A stretch of 64,000 bases of DNA from Polychytrium aggregatum (Eukaryota > Chytridiomycota > Chytridiomycetes > Polychytriales), in the NCBI RefSeq assembly GCF_025602895.1, contig NW_026516216.1:62001-126000 (forward strand), written 5' to 3'. The notes below the pieces were generated by a model. It had not been told where the DNA came from and ran no database searches. It was given only the letters and a program-made list of their open reading frames with translations. The position numbers and the translations under genes were made by a program. Within the stretch, counting starts at the first letter, position 1. Every line of letters starts with the position of its first letter. Of the stretch, positions 45,394-58,513 are shown piece after piece.

Positions 45394-47489
45394 TTATTTC
45401 GAGGACAGCTCCGAGCCGAGTTTGTCTGTAAATTGAAGGGGCGCATGTTGATATTGAGAGGAATGGACGGCCAGAGCAGGTCAGGAGGGTGGGAATGGCA
45501 GCTCAGACAGCGAAATCGGCTTGCGAGGCAGCCCCATGTCCCAAACCGATGATCAGCAATGTTCGTGCCAGCCGGATCCAGCCACAAGCAGGGGGTACGG
45601 GCAGACTGCACTTACAGTTGGCGACCTTGTTCCAATCCATCTTGTTGCGGGTGATGGGGAGGTTGCGTCGTAGAGACTTGAAAGCGTTCTCAGAGAGCTG
45701 GCTGTAGCTCTCGTTCAGCCCGTTCTGGAAGTCAGCATCGTGCTTCTTGATGACTTGGACAACCTCGGCGGCAAAGGCAGCGAGCTCCTGTGGGTCGGGG
45801 ATCGGCCGTATAAGTACGACGGTCGGAGGCTCCGGGCACGTAGCCGGTGCAACTTTGTTTGCTTGGGGTGACTCCGTGCGCCACTATGGGCATAAATTTC
45901 GGCTGGAGACGGATGCAGAGAAGCCGAAAGTAGAGCATATCTCGTCAGCATACCTTCTTCTCGGCCATCGTCGCCGAAATCTCCTTTTTGTTGTTCAGCT
46001 GAACGTTTCCGTCCTCGTAGTAGTGGACATGCACCTTGACGGTGCCCGTAATCTCGGTCGATGAGGGAGAGACGGTCCACGACGAGCGCCATCGGCCGTT
46101 CCTGCGGCACGAGCAGATACCCAAGTTAGCACGTGTGGAAACGCATATGTGTGTCCGGCGCTCTGCAGTGGGCCAACTAACTGCCCAGCGCTCGCTCATA
46201 CCAGAAGTTGTCGGGATTAAACTTGGAGGCAGATATGACGATAGTGAAGGACTCGTCCTCGTTGGCGTAAACAGCAGAAATGCCTGAGGCAAAGTGCTGG
46301 GCAATGTACTTTTCGACGGCGTTTTCCAGCGCTTTGCTGTCATTCAACAGCAAAGAATGGATACAGACAGCATGTGAGTTTACGCCACATCCGAAGCTGC
46401 TTTTCAAGCCTTCCATGGGCTGGAGCAATCCGAGGGCCCGCGAAGAAACAGCTGCAGCGAGTCGGGGGAATGTGTCGGGCGTATCCAGCCGGGGCAAGCC
46501 AGTCCGACATGTTGCATTACCGGGCCTCCTCGGACTCTTCCTTGGGCGCATGGGGCTGGACGTCCGTGATGATCTAGATATGGCAAGCGTAAATCCAAGT
46601 ACACAGCGAGTTTTGGCATCGCAGTTGTGAGTCGTCACGAGAGTGAATGTGAGCAGCGGCGGGAGCCGGTCATGGGTATTATGCTTCCATCAAGCACACA
46701 GCTACAAACCATATCCAGAGGATCAAATGTAAACGACTGGTGGCCTTTGGGATCGACAAATCGGCCAGGCTCGATTCGGCCAAAGGAGCTGATGACGACC
46801 TTTGAGCGAGATGGAGAGCATCGACCGTCTTAGCACGAGAACCGACGGCACCCGATAGCCGGTGCACGGCATGGAATTGACTCGAAGCAATAAAAGTCTC
46901 CTGGTTGATTTGCCCCTCGTAGCGACGGCGCCGACGACAACATCCATGACAGCGGCAAAGGCATTGTGTCGGCGGGCTGGAAGACTGGCAGGCTGGCAGG
47001 TTGGCAGAGAGCTTGATGGTCACCAGAGGAGCACGCCGCGATCGAAACCAGAGCGAGGAGTTACCCTGCGAGAGTTATCCGGGAGAGGAATGGCGACAAA
47101 TTGCTCGGTGCTGTACTCCTCGAGTGCTTGGCGGACATGCTGATCCAAGAGGGCATCATCGTCCAGCAGAATCTTGATGTCTGGTTTGGGCGAAGGTATG
47201 AGGCAGGACGTAGATGGGCATCATACGTAAACATCAGATACAACACGATACACAGGTCTGGGGAGCTCGAAGACACAATAGACACAAGGGCTCAAGCATA
47301 AAAGGCGACGGGTGCCTGCTGCTTGGGTTTCCCCGGCTGAGCTGGTCGCCTCTATCAGCAACGATCGCAGGAACGGCAGAGGCAGAAAGGCGCACCGTTG
47401 TAGACGCTGAGGAACTCGCCGGGAGGCGACTGCTTCAAAAAATCCAGGGCGATCTTGAGCCGCTGCTCAGGAGTCAGTTCGGACTGCAT
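45394..47489 (-). CDS. CAP1: F-actin-capping protein subunit alpha
   Basis: Eight phase-consistent exons (47489-47396, 47180-47065, 46799-46710, 46573-46521, 46336-46202, 46101-45954, 45787-45616, 45425-45394) give 279 aa, the family length. Recognisable blocks are LKIALDFLKQSPPGEF at the start, KFNPDNFWNGRWRS, and VHVHYYEDGNVQL. The last block is LPITRNKMDWNKVANYK before a short tail that forms the actin-binding tentacle. The protein pairs with the beta subunit to cap barbed ends of actin filaments in cortical patches. The last coding exon is only 32 nt. The gene is convergent with the PINCH-like gene (190 bp apart) and divergent from the MutL gene. Confidence 0.94.
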
Positions 47490-47904
47490 CGACGGCGAGG
47501 CTTGAGCGGGGAGAGGATGGAGCTGCAGGGTGCGGGCGGGGTCGGCGAGATGCGTTCGCGAGCGAGGAGGCCAAGGAACAAGCCCGCGCGGCCAGGCCAA
47601 AGGCCAGGGCCAAAGCCGGGCGGGCTGGCCGGCTGGATCCGCGGCTCGAGTGCACTCGATCCGGTCGGAGTTCGCACCGCCACAGCGGTGGCAAAAGCGA
47701 GGTCGGCCACAGGCAGGCCCAGGCCGAAGCAGCCCGTCCTTTGCATCGTCCCTGGCATCGTCCCTGGCATCGCTGTTGGCAGCAGCTCGGAGATCGGTCC
47801 GAGCAAAATCCTACCAAGCCATACAGGCGATACCGTATCCACCACCAAACCCCCACGCCAAGTCGAGCGGGACGCAGCTGGCACAGAGCACAGGCCCCGC
47901 AGCC
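47490..47904. promoter_or_regulatory. Divergent promoter between capping protein alpha and PMS2
   Basis: The 415 bp separate two start codons on opposite strands. The sequence is GC-rich, with repeated gcatcgtccctg units (47744-47772). No TATA box is seen, as usual for housekeeping genes. Confidence 0.5.
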
Positions 47905-50900
47905 ATGTCCAAGATACAGGCCATCCCAAAGTCATCGGTCCATCGCATCTGCTCAGGCCAGGTTATCTTGGATCTCGCCACCGCAGTCAAGGAGCTCGTC
48001 GAGAACAGTATCGATGCCCAGGCCACCTCGGTCGTGGTGACCATCAAGGACTACGGGTTGGACTCCATTCAGGTTGCCGGTGAGCACGCAACGCTACTGT
48101 GCTTGAGAGTGTGGTGGCACCATCTTTTGACTGTGAGCTCAGAGCCTTGGCCAAGGCCCAGTGCTCTATAGTCCATCGTGGGCATCCAAGCCGCTCAAAA
48201 AATGGTCAGTGTCCTGAGGCCTAACCAACCCCGACAATCCGAACGACAATTCGGAACTATGTGCCGCAATCTGCAGACAACGGCGTTGGCGTGTGCAAGG
48301 AAGACTATCAGACGATAAGTAAGACGAGAGCGATATGGCGTCTGGGTCAGTGCAGGTGTCGTATGGACGGATGACCGAGCCGGCTGTCGGTTTTTCTCTG
48401 CGAGTCCCGGTCGTCTGTGGTATGCTCCATCCCCTCTGGAATCGCTGCACTTTGGCCCTATCTAAACCGAAGCCACACGGTCCTGGTCTTGTCTTGGAAG
48501 CGCTCAAGCACTACACCTCCAAGATTTCGTGCTTCGAAGATTTGGAGACAGTGCAGTCGTTTGGATTCCGTGGCGAGGCGCTGAGCTCGCTATGCGCCAT
48601 TTCGAATCTCTCGATATCGACCTGCCGGAAAGACGAGTCGCCCAAGGGCACGCTGCTAGAGTATGATATGCATGGCAAGATCAAGTCGCAGTCGTTCGTG
48701 GCCCGTCAGACCGGCACAACAGTCACGATCTCGAATATCTTTGCCGCCATGCCCGTTCGATATGGCGAGTTCAAGCGCAACATCAAACGCGAGTTTTCCA
48801 AGTGCTTGCAAGTCATGCAAACCTATGCTCTGATATCGACACATGTGCGCATCTCGTGCGTCCATATTCCGGTTAAAGGGTGAGTGTTGCTTTGGTGAGC
48901 GGCAGGCGAAGCAATCTCATGCATCATCGGGCTGGCTGTTTCGGCTTCGAGCGAGGAGGAGGGCACAGGGAGCTTGCAGCGCCAAATATCGTCCTTTCCG
49001 GCTGCATCAGCCCTTAATCAATCTACGCGGGGCGATCAGTCCTCGATCCACACTGCTAATGACGAATGGAAACGAGGCCATCAAAGACAATATTACAAAT
49101 GTGTTCGGGACCAAGGTGATTCCTACGCTGATGGAGTTTTCGTTCAAGCTGGACACAGGCGCTTCCGCCGGGTACGATGCAAACGTCACTCGCGAGTCCT
49201 GCTATCGAGGGGCTGGACTGCCATTGGTCCGCATCAACTGCTAACCGCTTCCCTGTGGATCTACAACATCTGTAGAGACCCAGATGAGCCTCAGGTCTAC
49301 GGATACATCTCCAAGTGAGTTTGGGCGTTGGAAGGCAAAGACATCCGCACGAGTCTGCAAAATCTGATACACTCCTTCCGACCCGGGCATCTATATGTGT
49401 CCCGCTCGCCAACAGACCGATTGCGCGATGCGGTCGCAACACGAACGATCGGCAGTACTTTTTCATCAACAAGCGCCCGTGCGACCTGCCCAAGGTCTCA
49501 AAGACCATCAACGAGGTGTATCGGTCATTCAATATGCAACAGTTCCCTATGGTTGTAATGAACATAGCACTCCCCACAGGTGAGTCTCCCCGTGTGGGGC
49601 ACTACTGTCTGTGATGGATCTCCGCTCATCACAGTTTTCTCATCCTGCCCAGACCAGTATGATGTCAACGTGACGCCCGACAAGCGAACCATCTTCCTTC
49701 ATACCGAACAGGCTTTACTTGATACTCTCAGGGTGGGCATATTGACTCATTGTGCCTCACTTGGCCTTGGATGGACTGCAGCAGGAGTCTGCGCTGACCA
49801 GCAGTCGTTGATCCCCACAGAATGGACTGGATGAGCTCTTTGAGCCGATGCGCGGTCTCATGAGCACGGCCACGTTCCATCCAAGTCCTGCCGGTGATAT
49901 CGACGGTGACGTCAGAACGACATTGAGCCAGGAGTCGATTTCGCTCAGCCTCGATATGGATACGACCCAGGAGAGTGCACCCAACATCCTGACCCAGTCG
50001 GGAAGCGTGCCAACTCAGCCGGACGAAGCGCTCGTGATTGCCTCTTCGCTAGATGTCCCAGATCCACCGTCGCTTGCCAAAGGCACACCTGATTCGGGCA
50101 GCTCGCCCTTTGCCAGCCCTGCACCAAAAGCAAGGCTGTTTACAGAGCGCCGTGGCTTTTCGCCAGAGTCTCCGGCCAAAGGTGTCCCCAACGCGGCCGG
50201 TGCAAGTTCGTCCTCACATCGGCTCTTGGATATGATCGAAAAGTCCTTTCCAACTCTGGAGACGTTCATGAACACCAAGCGCCCCAGATCTTTCACAAAC
50301 CAGTCGACGCACTCGCTCTCCTTGGTGGAAATCAAGAGCAAGGCAAGCAGGGCCTCCACACCATCAATCAAAGATATGTTCCAGACGATCGAAGCAAGGC
50401 CAAAGAAAAGACCAACTCCCGTCCAAGTGGACACAAAGGCAGAGGAGGTTCCCGGGTCAAGGCCCGCGGATATTCCAAGCCGATATCACACCCTGAATCT
50501 CTCCGGCTCGCTGATCCTGTCCCCGCCCGACATTGACCACAAGTGGAGACTCTGGTCACTTCGTCGGAACAAACACAGCAAACGGAGCCAGGCGATTCCG
50601 ACAGATGGGAACGGTCGCACGGACCCTGGCGAATTCAATGTCGCATCGAGCTTGGATCAGATACCCCGCCATGTTTTCTGCGATGAGATTCTGAAGCTAA
50701 ACCGCTTTGTACGCAAGGGTGACTTCAAGGACATGAAGATTGTCGGTCAGTTCAACTTGGGCTTCATCATAGTGTTGCTCCGAAGCGATATATTCATTGT
50801 CGATCAGCACGCCAGGTACGACACGGCGACCTGACAACTTTGGGACGACCCAACTTCCAATATGCGTTTTGGACTCCTTGATCTCCTGCTTCTTTGCCTC

Positions 50901-52155
50901 GTCCCTCACTTGCTGGAACTCGCATGCTGACTTGCTTGACCGTCTCGCAGCGATGAAAAGTATAACTACGAGCAGCTCCGCCAGTCAGCCAAGGTTCAGA
51001 GCCAGAGACTTGTTGTGTAAGTCTGTCCGCTTTAACGCACACATAGCTGCAATGATTGTGGAATCGGTATAGATGAATGGCCGATGCCAGCGTCCTACTT
51101 ACCACGACGGTGCTTCAAAGCCCCAAGCCTCTATCGCTCACAGCACAAGAGGAGCTGCTTGTCGAGGAACACATAGAAACCCTCAAGTAAGCCCAGTTGA
51201 ATGGATACGGAGTCCACAGGCACGCTTAATTTACAAAGACTGCGATATCTTTGCAGGATGAATGGCTACGACATTGAGATCGATCCCCAAGCACAGGCGT
51301 TCGAGCGCATCAAGCTCGTTGCTGTTCCTGCCAAGAAATCCAAGACGTTTGGATCCGATGGTGAGTCATGACTGACGATGGAATCACGTCGACACTGTCC
51401 TCGATATCAACAAACCCTGCATCGTGTCCCTTGTAGCTTTGGGCCGGCCTCGCCCAACACCGGAATCAGACACTGGAATCAGACGCTGGAATCAGGCACT
51501 AACCTCCCTGTGCTGCTCACGCTGCTTCAGATTTTGAGGAGCTGCTCTTCAAGCTCAAAGAAGGCGACACGGACCTGATGGGCTCCAAGATGCTACGTCT
51601 GTTTGCATCCAAAGCATGCCGCAAGTCCGTCATGATCGGCACATCGCTCACCCATCGCCAGATGAGGCAGGTGAGTACCGTAAGGAGCGCAGGTTCATCG
51701 CAGCTCTTATCGAGAGGCGGTCCCGAGCATTCATCCAGTGCTCTCACCATGACGCTGATGCCTTTTTCTCGCGGCGATGGCGGGTCCTGTAGATTATCAT
51801 CCACATGGGCGAGATGGTCCAGCCATGGGTAAGCAGCAGGCCGATATACGTTGTTGTTGCAGAAGCGCTCTTCTCGCCCTAACTCTCTAACGGCGACCGG
51901 AAAAATTCGGTTGTTTTCCGTATGCTTCATACTTTCACTCTCCACCACTGATTTCGGCATCATCCTAATTTCGGCATCATCCTGATCTGGTGTCGTGGAC
52001 GCATGCTCTCAATCACGATCGCTCAACTGGACAACTGGGGTACCACGCAGAACTGTCCGCATGGACGCCCCACAATCAGGCACCTCTACGACATGAGCAC
52101 TACAGCCTTGCAAAGCGACAATGGAGCACCGGGGTCATCCCATTCACCGCCATAA
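47905..52155 (+). CDS. PMS2: DNA mismatch repair endonuclease PMS2 / yeast Pms1 (MutL)
   Basis: Fourteen phase-consistent exons (47905-48079, 48277-48318, 48501-48879, 49040-49171, 49276-49314, 49416-49579, 49653-49732, 49821-50815, 50951-51016, 51091-51186, 51257-51360, 51531-51670, 51793-51828, 52051-52155) give 850 aa. The N-terminal GHKL ATPase shows ELVENSIDA, DNGVGV and FGFRGEALSS. A disordered linker (about residues 340-600) precedes the C-terminal endonuclease and dimer domain. That domain has the exact DQHA-x2-E-x4-E metal motif (665-676), restored only after splicing at 50815/50951, plus ACRKS and CPHGRP. The protein pairs with MLH1 as MutL-alpha and nicks the strand to be corrected. 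The three endonuclease motifs separate it from MLH1. Confidence 0.95.
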
Positions 52156-53184
52156 GCGTTGCATCTCATCGGCGAGTCCCTGTTGCCTCCACATCCCCGC
52201 CACCGTCATTTGTCGCCGATACCGATCCTGTCTTGGACAATCGCAGACGATCGGGCTGCACACCATGACCATGCTCCTGTGCTCGCTGGACCGAGGCCAC
52301 TCTGAATATACTGAGAGTATGTTGGATGGCGGCTGTGGTTGGCTGTGATGGACCGTGATGGGCAGTGCATCTCCATGGCCACCGACCCTCTCATCGCCGC
52401 ACCGCCGTGCTGGCCCCATGCCGACCAGCCCTCCCGCCCCCCCCCCTTGCCTTTGTTGTTGGTGATCGAGACCCGTTCGCCCAGAAGCACCCCTGGTCAT
52501 GTGGCTGATCGGATGGTGGCACCAAGACCCCTTCCCAGCCCCGGCGAGAGCGCAGCGAGGCCGCCCGCAGCGAGAGCCTACCTTTCTGCGGCCGAGGGTG
52601 GGCCGAGGGCGCGGCCGAGAGCGCGGCCCTGCGGACAGGCGGGCCTTCAATCCGGCCTTCAATCCAGCCTTGCTCATCCGCCGTCGAGTCTTCTCTGCCG
52701 CACATCTGCCGATCGTACTCTGCCCCCGCCTGGCGCTTGCCCCTCCCGTCCTTCTGCTCGATTGTGCTTGCCCTGTTGATTCGACACCAGCACCACATCT
52801 CCCTCTGCAGCAGCGCTTGTCCATCCCCGACCTCTACTTTCTAGAACCGCGGCATCCTCCGCTGCCACCACAAAGTATCCTTTCTCCGCCATTGATTCGA
52901 CGCTCCCCCCCCGGACTGCCGGCTCCCGACTTGCGATTGCTCTGCCGTATCTTCTTTCTCGTGCTCATCTTCTTGGTATTCTTCCTTCCTTCCCTTGCAT
53001 TAACATTCGTCGCACATCCAGCCATTAGCTACGCCAGCTGCCGCTAAACCCAGTCCGTCCACCGCCGACGACTCATCGCTCCCATTACCCTTGGCAGTCG
53101 GTGCAGCCCAAGACCAACCCTCTCCGCAGACTATTTCCGTAGCCGTTAAACTCGCACATTTCCCCAGTGGAATCGGAGCCAAAA
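52156..53184. other. Intergenic region, pyrimidine-rich before UBE2H
   Basis: The 1.0 kb contain no supported gene. The second half (about 52660-53040) is strongly C/T-rich on the + strand and gives long open but low-complexity frames. It is likely the promoter and 5' UTR of the downstream ubiquitin-conjugating enzyme gene. Confidence 0.5.
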
Positions 53185-54943
53185 ATGTCTTCTCCTCGAC
53201 GAAGAATCGAAACAGATGTTATGAAGCTGTAAGACCCATTCCACGCATTACCTCCCGCAGCGGTCGCACGCTCTGCTCCAACCGATAGCATTACCGCAGC
53301 GGCTGCAGCGGCGGCCTTCAGTGCCTTCCGTATTCCGATGCTGCCATTTCGCTCTTGAAGAGTGCTGCTTCAATCCAGCCTGCTTCGGGTCCGGTCTAGA
53401 GTGTGTGCGGCTGCGGGTCGTGCTTGGTTTGGCTTTGTCTGTGACGCCGCAGGCTCCAAATGATCCTCTCTCTCTCGAGCACGAGACTAGATATCTGTGC
53501 ATCAGCACCTTCCTTGGCGACACGAGCTGCTTCACAAGCAGGGCCGGTGCTCGTTCCGCAGCCGAGCCATGTCTGATGCCTCTCTATCAATATCTGTGCT
53601 ACTCAGCTTCATGGGCGACTACGAAGTGACGCTGGTGAACGACAACATGCAAGGCAAGTTCCCTCCAGGCTGAAGGGGTTGATTAGAGCCAATGCTCTAT
53701 GATCGAATGCAGATTGCCTGTTCGGGCAAAGGAGGGCAGCGGGTGCTTCACATGCACCGGATACATGCGCTTTGCCACCCGGTGGTCTGCCCAGAACTAC
53801 GCAGCTCATTCTCCTGCTGGTCTCTCTCGTTTCTGTCCGTTCAGAGTTTTACGTCCGATTCTATGGCCCTTCAGACAGTATGTACCGCGACCGCGATGGC
53901 GCAGATCATCTCGGTTGGAGCCCTCTTGTCCCGGAGTGTTAATTTCCCTTTGACTCTATCACAAATCCGCGCCTTTCTCGCTGGATTCGACGCTGCTCTC
54001 TGCAGCTCCTTTCAGCGGCGGCGTTTGGAAGATCCATGTTGAGCTGCCTGACCAGTACCCGTACAAGTCGCCCTCGATTGGCTTCATGAACAAAATCTTC
54101 CATCCCAACATTGACGAGCTGTAGGTAGCGCCTCGAAGCGGCACCGCCTTGATAATGCGGTTATGCGTGGCGGCTTGCACCCGCCAACCTGCCTGGCTTG
54201 CTTGTCCGTCTCTGTCGAATACCCTAGACATGGCCTCGTGCCATGAGGTTGGCGGCGCTGCATCTGCACCGGCCTCATGAAGGCCATAGATACGCTCCTT
54301 CGCCGGCTGATTCGTTTGATTGATTATAACAGGAGCGGCTCGGTCTGTCTGGATGTGATAAACCAGACTTGGAGCCCCATGTTCGGTGAGTAAAGCAGTG
54401 GGCTTGGGACACAGACATGCTCTCCGTATCTGATCCAGTTCGAATGCACTGATGTTAAATATCGACACTAACTCTACGCTTCCTCTGTCCATCCGACCCT
54501 GACCAACCGACTCTGTCCACCCGAATCTCCCCACACGAATCTGCGCTCGCCCCAAGATATGGTCAACATCTTTGAGGTGTTTTTGCCCCAGCTCCTGCGA
54601 TACCCGAATCCCACCGATCCCTTGAACGGCGAGGCCGCCGCCATGCTCATGCGAGACCCGGCTGCATATGAGCAGCGTGTCAAAGGTGGGTGCAGCCTCG
54701 CTGAGCGGGCTCTCATCGTCCGAGCTCGGGCCTCGTCTCCGTCGCACCGCCACGCACTTTGCTGCATTTGGTTTCTCATTCAAATGGCCTGTGAACCCCA
54801 CAACCGTTACCGGCACTCCAGAGTACGTGCAAAAGTATGCAACCAAAGAAGCGGCCGACGCGGACGAAAGCTCAGAGGAGGAAGATGACATGAGCTCGCT
54901 TGGATCCTTCTCCGACGAAGAGCCAGCCATGGACGACATATGA
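53185..54943 (+). CDS. UBE2H: Ubiquitin-conjugating enzyme E2 H (Ubc8)
   Basis: Seven phase-consistent exons (53185-53228, 53607-53653, 53845-53877, 54006-54120, 54333-54385, 54557-54685, 54822-54943) give 180 aa (human UBE2H is 183). The UBC fold shows [16 protein letters not shown] with the HPN motif, then the active-site Cys85 in [11 protein letters not shown]. The acidic, Ser-rich tail ([18 protein letters not shown]) is typical of UBE2H/Ubc8. In yeast Ubc8 works with the GID/CTLH ligase to degrade gluconeogenic enzymes. Intron 2 has a GC donor (AAG then GCAAGT), the second such intron in this window. The start codon is chosen because it gives the conserved RR(R/M)xTDV N-terminus. Confidence 0.95.
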
Positions 54944-55583
54944 GCACGATACTCCACCACCTGCAAAGGCCTGCAATACGCTCGGCCGATAGAACTGCGC
55001 TGTGTGGCCGCCTCGCCTGGGGCCACTGACTTTGCTGCTCTGCGCCCTGCTCGTGACCCTCAGAATCTGCTTTCCCTTGCCATCGCACACACCCTCTCCA
55101 CCAGAATATCTCTTTTTGGCTTGTTACCTTCACATTTTGGACCGCTCGCAATGATCGATACTTTTTGGCGATGACTGGAATACTCATTTGAAACGATCAG
55201 GAGCCCTCCTTCCCTCACAACCATCGCTCTCCGTTGGATTCAAAATAGCCCCCCCCCCCTGGAATACCTTCATCAGTAAAGTAGCTGCTTGCGAAGACAC
55301 AGTGCTCCGTCGGCCAGGCTGAAGTCATGTTTATGGCAATGACGGGGGGGGGACTGCTGGTCACCCAGGAGCAGGCAGCGTTGCTTGCCCAAGAATACAG
55401 GAGATACCCCCCCCCAAAACCCCGAGGCGCTCTCCGTAGCTATCGAGTGGAACGAGACTCCGTCCCAGAGGTGCACAAAGCTGGAGGCTGGGGTTGAGAG
55501 CCGAGGGTTGGAAAGCGGATGAGCCTCGAGATGGAAAGCGAGGCGGATAAGTGGAGGACGAGTCGCAGGATTTGGCTTTGGCT
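54944..55583. other. Convergent 3' flanks with homopolymer tracts
   Basis: The 640 bp lie between the UBE2H stop and the stop of the coiled-coil gene. Three G or C homopolymer runs of 7-10 bp occur (around 55249-55258, 55345-55352 and 55406-55414). No gene is seen. Confidence 0.5.
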
Positions 55584-57478
55584 TCAGTTTGAGTATTTTG
55601 CATTGAACTTGCAGATCAGCTTGAGCTCCATCAGCTGGACATTCATTGATGCTATCTCATCCAGCGCAAGATGGAGTCGCTGCGATAATGGTATAGCGCA
55701 AATCGGGTCTACGGTCAGGCCATGGACAGATCCGCAAAACCGAGCAGGCGCATCCGAGGCGCAAGCTCACCTTTTCCATTCCCCGGGCATGTCGATCGGA
55801 ATGCTCCAGTTTTTCCTCCAGCTCCTGGATTCGTTGTTGTTGAGCTGCGTGGTCTTGCGCTGCCTATTGTACCAGAGGGAGCAGTGGATAAGCCACCGGA
55901 CCAACACTGATTCGTTTCGACGGAGCAGAGGCTCCTTCCCACGGCGCAGCAGCCAGGACTACAAAATGCGACGCCATAGCTGCATGAATCGGACGAGCAC
56001 TCCGGTGAAAACCGGGGCTAACGAGGAGAGCGGCTCGAGTCCGTGAACAGAAACACAAACCTTATCCACAAACTTGGTCAGCAGGCCAATCGCTCGTTTT
56101 GACTGATGGACGAGAGCCTAGGTCATGCAGCCACAGATGGGGCGGCGTAGAGGAAGCCCGAGGGTTGGTGTTGGTGTTGGTGTTGGTGTTGGTGTTGGTG
56201 TTGGTGTTGGTGTCGGTGTCGAGCGACGCACGAAATGAAGGGGATATCAAGAGATGTCAGATATGAATGTGGCGCACTATCCGTTGGAACACGAGGGAGA
56301 GTAAATGCAAGCAAGCCAGAATGCGCCTGGAGCAGAACAGGGCACTTCTTCGAGCGAATGGGCTGCGTGGATCCAACATTGCTGTCGTCGCAGACCACGA
56401 CATATCTCCTGATTTCGACTTGCTGATGTCTGTACCTCAATGCCACGGGTATCAGCGCCATCGCCGTTCTGAGTATTGAATCCATAGATATAGTTCTCCA
56501 TGGTGCTATTCATGAACTGCAGTCCTGTTCCCACTTCAGAGGCCAGTTCAGGATCAAGGCAGGTCTGGTGAGCAGCCGCTGTCTTGAGCTTCTGCCATGG
56601 TTGCTGCACGCGGGGCTCGGGATTGTACGATGGTGAGGCTGGTCCTTGATAGCGCCAGAGCAAATGTCAGCGAGGACATCGACGAATGGCTCGGTTGAAA
56701 GGTGCCCGATCCATCCAGACACCGGGGCCATGCCTTCTGCTTGAGCTAGATACCGGCTCTGCAACTCACCCGAAGACGAGCTCATTCGCGTATGTCGAGA
56801 AGGCGGACTGGTTTCGTCTGTTGTCCGGACTGGACCCGAGACAGACCGAGGATGAGATCGGCGCCGTAGACGCTCCCAGTTGGCGACTTCCTTGTCAAAA
56901 TCGATCTCCGAGTAAAGCCCCCACTTGGGTATTGACGATCCTGGGACGTCGGCACGCAGGACCTCGAGGGCCGCTTCCTCATCGTCGCTGTCTATTGCCA
57001 GCCAACAATCGGAGCACGGCCGAAGAAGGTGAGCAACACCAAGCAGCAGTTTAGCAAGGAAAGAGTCGTCCACCGCCAATGTTATAGGGATACAGCCGGA
57101 CACTGTGCCAGATGCTCGAACTACTCGGAGCTGCTCCGTCCTGCCGCCTACCACGGGGTGTGTGGAGAGATGTTCTCCGGGCAGACTTGGGGAGATCGCT
57201 GCTCTCGGATCGGCGATGAGCTGCAGTGTACCGGTCGGCGTTTTCCTTTCTTTGTTTCTGAGACCCACAAATGGCCACGCAAGACGATGGAAGCGGATTA
57301 CTGTGTCAGACCAAGGGCCGAGCGACGCACGAGGGGAGGGGGGAGCAAGACGACGGCAGGGCAGCATGCCGTGAGCGTCAGCACCGACACTTGCCCGCTG
57401 GGTTGGAGTGAGCTTATGCTGGATGAGGTCGGACTGGGTCAAATCAAAGTCCTTCCTGGCTCTGCGGGGTGTGGCCAT
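55584..57478 (-). CDS. Coiled-coil protein of unknown function
   Basis: Four 3' exons join in phase (56644-56436, 56102-56061, 55863-55771, 55679-55584) and are preceded by an exon ending at 56770. Its start is not resolved: an ATG at 57478 is in frame, but undetected introns are likely. The 3' half encodes a coiled coil (QQQRIQELEEKLEHSDRHA, then RLHLALDEIASMNVQLMELK) and ends KFNAKYSN. Upstream is an acidic stretch (IDSDDEEAALEVL) and a segment with DFDKEVANWERLRRR. One intron (56435-56103) holds a 6-bp repeat. No family is recognised. The exon chain and heptads argue for a real gene; the name and N-terminus are open. Confidence 0.5.
56163..56216. repeat. GTTGGT hexamer repeat
   Basis: About nine tandem ttggtg units with slight decay at the right end. 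It falls in the predicted intron 56435-56103 of the coiled-coil gene, so it is probably not translated. Confidence 0.85.
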
Positions 57479-58513
57479 CGTGTGCGAGGCGGTTCGGCCT
57501 GGGGGGGACTGCAGCACGGCGCTGGGCGGGTGGCGGTTGATGTGGTCGATGGCCTGATGAGTGGACGAGGACCACGAACCTGCAGATGCCCGTCATGTCG
57601 GCGCAGGGCCTGCGACATGGGCCCGCCACATCCCCCCCGACACTCCGGTGCGCACCACCTCACATCCGACATGCGACATCCGACCGCACATGCATGGCAT
57701 GGAACTACACAAGCATGGCAATGGCGTCGCACACTGCACATCAGAGCCCATCAGCGCTCATCAAAGCCCGTCAGAGCCCACCGGGCCAAGACAGCGCCGC
57801 ACGTGCTGCGCGTCTGGACTTGCTGCGCATCGCCATCCAGTCTGCTGCGCATGTGGCGCCAGCGGTTTTCGTTTTCTCTTCGGCTCGTGGTCGCCAGCTT
57901 CCCACCATCGATCTGCCAGCGATCTGCCAACGATCTGCCATCGATCTGCAGCGTCGCTTTTGCCCTGGTTCGTGTTGTAAGGTAAGCCACGGTCTGGGCA
58001 GTCGACTCGCCATCCGCTTGTCGCAGCGGCACATCGCCTCTTGAGGATGAGACAAATCAATTCATAACTTTCGTTCTTCTGATATAATTCGTGCGGAACA
58101 CTTTTACTCTGAATACTGTGCTTTGGCTGGGTGCGACATGCGGGATGCGGTTCTGTCTCTGATCTGGCACTGATTGCTCTGCTAACCCTGCCGTCCATTT
58201 CCCGCGCCAGTATCCCCAACAGATGGCTCTGCTTTCGTTTGATCCCTTCCCATGTCGCGTCGCACTTTTCTGCTGGTCTCGAGTCTTGAGCGATCGGGCC
58301 ATGCGCGCCGATATTCAATATATTTCGCTCGCTGTAACGGATGAACAGTGCAGACCCTGTCGAGTGCATTTGGTGCATTTGGTGCAATTAAGATCTAGAT
58401 TGCTGCTGCATGGTTGGCGTGGGTGTTCCGGGCGATCCTGCCCACAAACGGCAGTGAAGCAGGCGCCGCCCATAGACGGAGGGCCGCCAATGCTTGGTTC
58501 CTTCGCGATCGCT
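57479..58513. other. Intergenic region with short direct repeats
   Basis: No gene is supported. Two clusters of short direct repeats are visible: cagagcccatcagcgctca-type units at about 57743-57783, and four or five copies of cgatctgcca (about 57908-57952). The flank near 58513 is the 3' region of the AGGF1-like gene. Confidence 0.45.

Noticed and set aside
48080-48500. Separate small genes in the gaps of the MutL homologue
   Set aside because: The gaps are introns: flanking exons join in phase and rebuild conserved ATPase motifs.
52499-53047. 182-codon plus-strand open frame before UBE2H
   Set aside because: Pro/Leu-rich low-complexity translation of a pyrimidine-rich leader, no domain and no splice support.
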